Source: Rhodothermales bacterium (GTDB lineage Bacteria > Bacteroidota > Rhodothermia > Rhodothermales > UBA10348). From it: 10,320 nt of DNA. Below the pieces are notes generated by a model. The model saw nothing but the letters and a program-made list of their open reading frames with translations. It did not search any database and was not told the DNA's origin. The DNA is taken from contig JAURGV010000070.1 in NCBI GenBank assembly GCA_030833605.1, positions 1-10,320 of the forward strand. Reading direction: 5' to 3'. Below are positions 6,947 through 10,320 of this stretch, in pieces. The first letter of the stretch is position 1. Every line of letters begins with the position of its first letter. Both the position numbers and the translations under genes were made by a program.

Positions 6947-9091
6947 CGTCATTCTCTACTCCTGTTGTGTTTGTGCTTCGTAACCCTTTCGACTCTCGCC
7001 CAAGATCGAAATAGTACCCATCCGGTTAAAGTTCTGCCTCCTTCGATCGTTGAGAGAAATGACAAGGACGCCTTGAAAATCAGAACCGGCTACGAAGAGG
7101 AACCCTACGAGTACACCTATCTAGAGCACCTTTCTACGCTCTACGGGTATCAGTCAGACCTCATGGCTGCCGAATCTAGAAACGACGAGGACGCCGTTGT
7201 TTTCATTTTAGAACAAGCTATTGCCGATCTCGGTGAAATGTTACTGCTCGAAGATGTGGTAGCAGATACCCGTTTTTCGCACATCTATTCAATTCTTGTA
7301 GATGAATACGAGCGCGTATACGGCCCTTCAGAAACGCTATTCGCCGCTTTTGGGGACATTTATGAGGTCCAAAAAGCGATTTTTGCTGAGCTAGAAAAAG
7401 TAAAAGACCCGCTTTTAGAAGATGTAATCCCATCTGGGATGGTTTCTGTAGGTACAGATGTCGAAATGACCATGAACCGTTTGGTTGAAAGCAGCATGGA
7501 ATTTCTCCTACAAAAGCGCCGCGACACCCTACTCGGCTGGATTAGTCGGGCGGATACCTATTTCCCAATGGTTGAAAAAATCTTCGCCGAAGAAGGCGTT
7601 CCGGATGAACTCAAGTATTTAGCCATGATCGAGTCGGGATTGGTACCCCGGGCACGTAGTTGGGCCAGTGCGGTTGGTTTATGGCAATTTATCCCTGCAA
7701 CGGGCCGTGCTTACGGACTCAATGTGAATGCATGGGTAGATGATCGAATGGATCCTGAACTTGCGACCCGCGCCGCAGCAAAACACCTCAAAGATCTATA
7801 CCGGCAATACGGTGGCGATTGGCAAATTGCACTCGCTGGATATAACTGTAGCCCTCGTTGTATCAAACGAGCCATGGCAAGTAGCGGGAAATCGAATCCT
7901 ACTTTCTGGGATATGTATCCGTATTTACCAGCGGAGACCCGAAACTACGTTCCATCGTTTATCGCTACCTCTCTCATCACATCGAACCCTGAATCCTTTG
8001 GGTTGGTACGGAAAGAAGAAGGACCTCAATACACGTATTCAGTGGTCCCTGTAACGGGAATGATTAGCCTGTCGGACATCGCGAAAATGGCCCAGACGGA
8101 CGTTGCCACCATTAAGGCGCTCAATCCCAACCTCCGCAGGGAATCGTTACCTCCAACGAAAGACATCTTCTATCTGCGTATTCCATTGGGCACCTACGAT
8201 TCATTTGTGGCTGCCTACTCGGTTCTACCTGAAACGGCCAAACGCCCTTCAGGAGAATACATCGTAAAACGTGGCGACACATTGAGTGCCATCGGAGCTC
8301 AGTTTGAGGTTTCCGTGGCCCAATTGATGGATAAAAATGCCCTCAAATCGAGCAATTTGAGAATTGGACAACGTTTGGTCGTACCATTTGCTGATTACTC
8401 CAGCAGCCTGCCTGAAGCGCAGTTTGCTGAATTATCTCAAACGGTCGTTCAATATCCGAGACGATTGAATCGCCCAATTGTAGTCCAGCAGACCTTGGCT
8501 GCTCAGCCAAGTCCCGTAGTTGAGAATTCCGTTCCGGTCCAACAAACAAGTTTACGTACAACATCTGCCGATACAGAGAGCAAGCCTACGCCGCCACCGA
8601 GTGAAAAACCAAAAGACGTTAAAATCACCTACCGCGTTCGTAGCGGCGATACGTTAAGTGGAATTGCCGATTCGCACAAAGTGTCGATTTCTAGCCTTCG
8701 AGGCTGGAACGATATTTCAGGATCCAAAATCAATGTGGGACAACGACTTACTATTTATACAGATGGTCGTGAAGCCCCGAAAAAAGCCGACGAGCCAATT
8801 ACCTACCGCGTAAAAAGAGGAGATACACTAGGCGGCATTGCCTCCAAAAACAATGTCACCGTGTCTCAGCTACGTCAATGGAATAAGATTAAAGGCTCAA
8901 ACATTCGCATTGATCAACAGATCACCATTTATGCCGGCCAAGCGCAAACCACAACACACGTGGTGAAAAGCGGTGATACGCTTATTGGAATCGGACAACA
9001 ATATGGCGTTTCTGTCGCGAATATTAAGGAGTGGAATCAGATCAACTCCAATACTATCCGGGTGGGCCAACAAATAAAGATCATTCGGTAA
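6944..9091 (+). CDS. MltD-like lytic transglycosylase with four LysM domains
   Basis: Numbered from GTG 6944 (715 aa). The enzyme cleaves peptidoglycan between MurNAc and GlcNAc to 1,6-anhydro products, in the periplasm or at the outer membrane. Residues 1-19 are a signal peptide (cleavage STLA before Gln20). A helical region (about 45-205) precedes the SLT domain (about 208-350): catalytic Glu230 in LAMIESGL (226-233), SAVGLWQFIPATG (242-254) and the AGYN motif (298-301). After it comes a degenerate LysM-like stretch (about 363-420), then LysM1 (438-482), a Pro/Gln-rich linker (about 485-558), and three tandem LysM units, LysM2 (561-606), LysM3 (619-663) and LysM4 (671-715), ending at the C-terminus. 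Each has the (S/R)GDTL core, and LysM binds GlcNAc in the glycan. The layout resembles MltD of proteobacteria, with more LysM copies. An alternative ATG at 6869, preceded by AAGG, gives 740 aa. The gene seems monocistronic. Confidence 0.94.
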   Translation: MRHSLLLLCLCFVTLSTLAQDRNSTHPVKVLPPSIVERNDKDALKIRTGYEEEPYEYTYLEHLSTLYGYQSDLMAAESRNDEDAVVFILEQAIADLGEMLLLEDVVADTRFSHIYSILVDEYERVYGPSETLFAAFGDIYEVQKAIFAELEKVKDPLLEDVIPSGMVSVGTDVEMTMNRLVESSMEFLLQKRRDTLLGWISRADTYFPMVEKIFAEEGVPDELKYLAMIESGLVPRARSWASAVGLWQFIPATGRAYGLNVNAWVDDRMDPELATRAAAKHLKDLYRQYGGDWQIALAGYNCSPRCIKRAMASSGKSNPTFWDMYPYLPAETRNYVPSFIATSLITSNPESFGLVRKEEGPQYTYSVVPVTGMISLSDIAKMAQTDVATIKALNPNLRRESLPPTKDIFYLRIPLGTYDSFVAAYSVLPETAKRPSGEYIVKRGDTLSAIGAQFEVSVAQLMDKNALKSSNLRIGQRLVVPFADYSSSLPEAQFAELSQTVVQYPRRLNRPIVVQQTLAAQPSPVVENSVPVQQTSLRTTSADTESKPTPPPSEKPKDVKITYRVRSGDTLSGIADSHKVSISSLRGWNDISGSKINVGQRLTIYTDGREAPKKADEPITYRVKRGDTLGGIASKNNVTVSQLRQWNKIKGSNIRIDQQITIYAGQAQTTTHVVKSGDTLIGIGQQYGVSVANIKEWNQINSNTIRVGQQIKIIR

Positions 9092-9108
9092 CTCGAATAC
9101 GATTTTTT
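9083..9108 (+). terminator. Weak possible terminator after the transglycosylase gene
   Basis: ATTCG (9083-9087) and CGAAT (9094-9098) form a 5-bp stem overlapping the stop codon, and a six-T run follows at 9103-9108. The stem is short and AT-rich, so this is only a candidate. Confidence 0.25.
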
Positions 9109-9148
9109 ACGTAGGTGGACTTATTATTTCCGGTAGCGCAATAAAAAT

Positions 9149-9161
9149 TTGTGCTGCACAA
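9149..9161 (+). promoter_or_regulatory. Operator-like palindrome upstream of the sigma-factor gene
   Basis: TTGTGC-T-GCACAA is a perfect 6+1+6 inverted repeat, with its right edge 63 bases before the sigma-factor ATG, in the only spacer (133 bases) upstream of that gene. The position suits a dimeric repressor site overlapping the promoter or an early leader hairpin. No T run follows it, so it is not a terminator. Function is inferred from position and symmetry only. Confidence 0.35.
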
Positions 9162-9224
9162 CAATAATATCCTAAGACGAGCGTTTTACAAACAACGCAT
9201 CACTGAACCACCACAATCTCAATC

Positions 9225-9839
9225 ATGCATCCATCCGATGAAGATCTGGTTGTGCGATATGTCGAGCACGGAGACGAATCGGCATTCCGCACCCTATTAG
9301 ATAGACATCAAGAACGGGTCTTTGGCTACCTGTTGGGGATGGTGCGCGATCGCGAAGTGGCCAACGACTTATTTCAAGAGACCTTTTTAAAGGTTATTTC
9401 TGCGCTTTCCAAAAAACGAGGATCGTATACGGTCCAAGGCAAATTTCTAGGATGGGTCCTTCGTATTGCCCGCAATGCGGCACTCGACCATCTTAGAGCC
9501 CGAAAAAAGTGGAGAGATGTCGAGTCCGTTGGAGATTCAGAAGAGGTCGACTATTGGAGTCGCATTCCTGATGAAGCACCCTCTGCCGAGGAAGAGATTC
9601 ACCAAACTGAAATGGCTGATCTACTCCAGGCAGGTATCGCAGCGCTTCCAGAAGAACAACGAGAAGTACTGCTATTGCGACACGAGTCAGAAATGACGTT
9701 CCGTGAAATTGCAGACCTAACGGGCTGTTCTATTAACACGGCATTGGGAAGGATGCGGTATGCGTTGATCAATCTTCGACGCCACTTGACTAGCCAACAA
9801 AGAAAAGACCTATCGGAAGTAGTTGTAGCACATGAGTAA
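9225..9839 (+). CDS. RNA polymerase sigma factor, ECF (sigma-70 family group 4)
   Basis: The 204-aa protein has the two-domain ECF layout. Region 2 spans about 8-95: DLFQETFLKVI (48-58) is the core-binding 2.2 segment, and FLGWVLRIARNAALDHLRARKK (74-95) covers the -10-reading 2.3/2.4 part. After an acidic linker (about 98-128), region 4 spans 133-188, with LPEEQREVLLLRHESEM (141-157) and the helix-turn-helix FREIADLTGCSINTALGRM (159-177) that reads the -35 element. It directs RNA polymerase to a dedicated set of promoters; the regulon cannot be told from here. ATG at 9225 gives the expected length; no strong ribosome site precedes it. The 3' end overlaps the next gene by 8 bases, indicating translational coupling to a likely anti-sigma factor. 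A palindrome upstream (9149-9161) may be a control site. Confidence 0.95.
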   Translation: MHPSDEDLVVRYVEHGDESAFRTLLDRHQERVFGYLLGMVRDREVANDLFQETFLKVISALSKKRGSYTVQGKFLGWVLRIARNAALDHLRARKKWRDVESVGDSEEVDYWSRIPDEAPSAEEEIHQTEMADLLQAGIAALPEEQREVLLLRHESEMTFREIADLTGCSINTALGRMRYALINLRRHLTSQQRKDLSEVVVAHE

Positions 9840-10320
9840 CGAAAAACGAGATATTCTTCTGCACCTTTACGGAGAGGGGGAGCCGGATCAAGATCTGAGA
9901 ACTCTTTTGAGTAAACCAGCATTGAAATCTGAGTATTCCGCTCTAAGCGAGACCAAATTCAGGCTCGATATAAAGAAAAAGGAACGTCCGGATCGGGCGG
10001 TAATCGATCGCATTCTAGCGGCTTCCCGCAATGAAGCCACTCACAACGGTAAAAAAGCTCGGTTAGATCGTGGCCCTGTTTTCCGAAGGGTGCAGCTTAG
10101 AAAGATGTTGTTGCCTGCCCTTAGCATGGCCGCAGTCGTAGTGGTTTCTGTTGGAATTGGCTGGATCGCTTTTTCCAACTCTACCCCAGAGCCCATCCTG
10201 AGCTCCATGTACGAAAACGAAATTGTCCCCCCGGAATTGCTTTATCGATTTGTCCCTTCTGGAAAAGCGGGCATTTCAACTGCTTCGAGCCAATCCGAAA
10301 CGCTTTCGTGGGATGATGGA
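9832..10320 (+). CDS. Probable anti-sigma factor, single-pass membrane protein, 3' part outside window
   Basis: The ATG at 9832 lies inside the end of the sigma gene (8-base overlap, different frame), and the frame stays open for 163 codons to the right edge. Residues 1-90 are hydrophilic and charged (MSNEKRDILLHLYGEGE at the start; RPDRAVIDRILAAS at 52-65), and residues 92-114 are one hydrophobic segment, MLLPALSMAAVVVVSVGIGW then IAF, which should cross the inner membrane with the N-terminus in the cytoplasm where it could bind the sigma factor. Such membrane anti-sigma factors normally lie directly downstream of their ECF sigma gene. I see no HxxxCxxC zinc motif and no cysteine at all in the visible part, so it is not a ZAS-type zinc-binding anti-sigma. 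The part after the membrane (115 onward) is presumably periplasmic and incomplete. The role is inferred mainly from position and topology. Confidence 0.8.
   Translation, partial: MSNEKRDILLHLYGEGEPDQDLRTLLSKPALKSEYSALSETKFRLDIKKKERPDRAVIDRILAASRNEATHNGKKARLDRGPVFRRVQLRKMLLPALSMAAVVVVSVGIGWIAFSNSTPEPILSSMYENEIVPPELLYRFVPSGKAGISTASSQSETLSWDDG

Overview
The window looks like an ordinary chromosomal stretch of a Gram-negative bacterium of the Bacteroidetes/Rhodothermota/Balneolota assemblage. The evidence is a secreted BNR/VPS10-type protein with the start typical of that group, outer-membrane beta-barrel and LysM lytic transglycosylase genes, A-rich leaders with few strong Shine-Dalgarno sites, TAnnTTTG-like promoter elements, and an ECF sigma factor paired with an anti-sigma-like protein whose N-terminal style I associate with Rhodothermia. 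The assignment to phylum is inference. I see no phage, transposon, CRISPR, tRNA or rRNA.

Left arm, minus strand, read from about 3557 down to 1: (1) a secreted outer-membrane beta-barrel protein with an N-terminal CxxxC domain (3557-2280); (2) a Gfo/Idh/MocA-family NAD(P)-dependent oxidoreductase (2189-933); (3) the first 281 codons of a secreted VPS10/BNR-repeat beta-propeller protein that runs off the left edge (845-1). The gaps between them are about 90 bases each without a convincing terminator, so read-through is possible, but the three genes do not form an obvious pathway.

The 342-base divergent spacer (3558-3899) separates the two arms. It holds a perfect 12-bp hairpin followed by a T-rich stretch on the minus strand, i.e. 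an intrinsic-terminator-like element inside the leader of the beta-barrel gene, plus several further inverted repeats.

Right arm, plus strand: an uncharacterised 435-aa protein (3900-5207) sits 13 bases ahead of a complete acyl-CoA carboxylase carboxyltransferase (5221-6774, propionyl-CoA carboxylase beta type), probably as one operon. Then come an MltD-like lytic transglycosylase with four C-terminal LysM domains (6944-9091), an ECF sigma factor (9225-9839), and, overlapping it by 8 bases, an anti-sigma-like single-pass membrane protein cut by the right edge (9832-10320). The sigma/anti-sigma pair is a translationally coupled regulatory unit. The carboxylase would feed propionyl-CoA to methylmalonyl-CoA, but its biotin carboxylase/biotin carrier partner is not in the window.

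I did not find a clearly new system. The best leads are the terminator-like leader with a possible antiterminator pairing, the unknown carboxylase-linked protein with a duplicated PLWK motif, and the CxxxC-domain outer-membrane protein.
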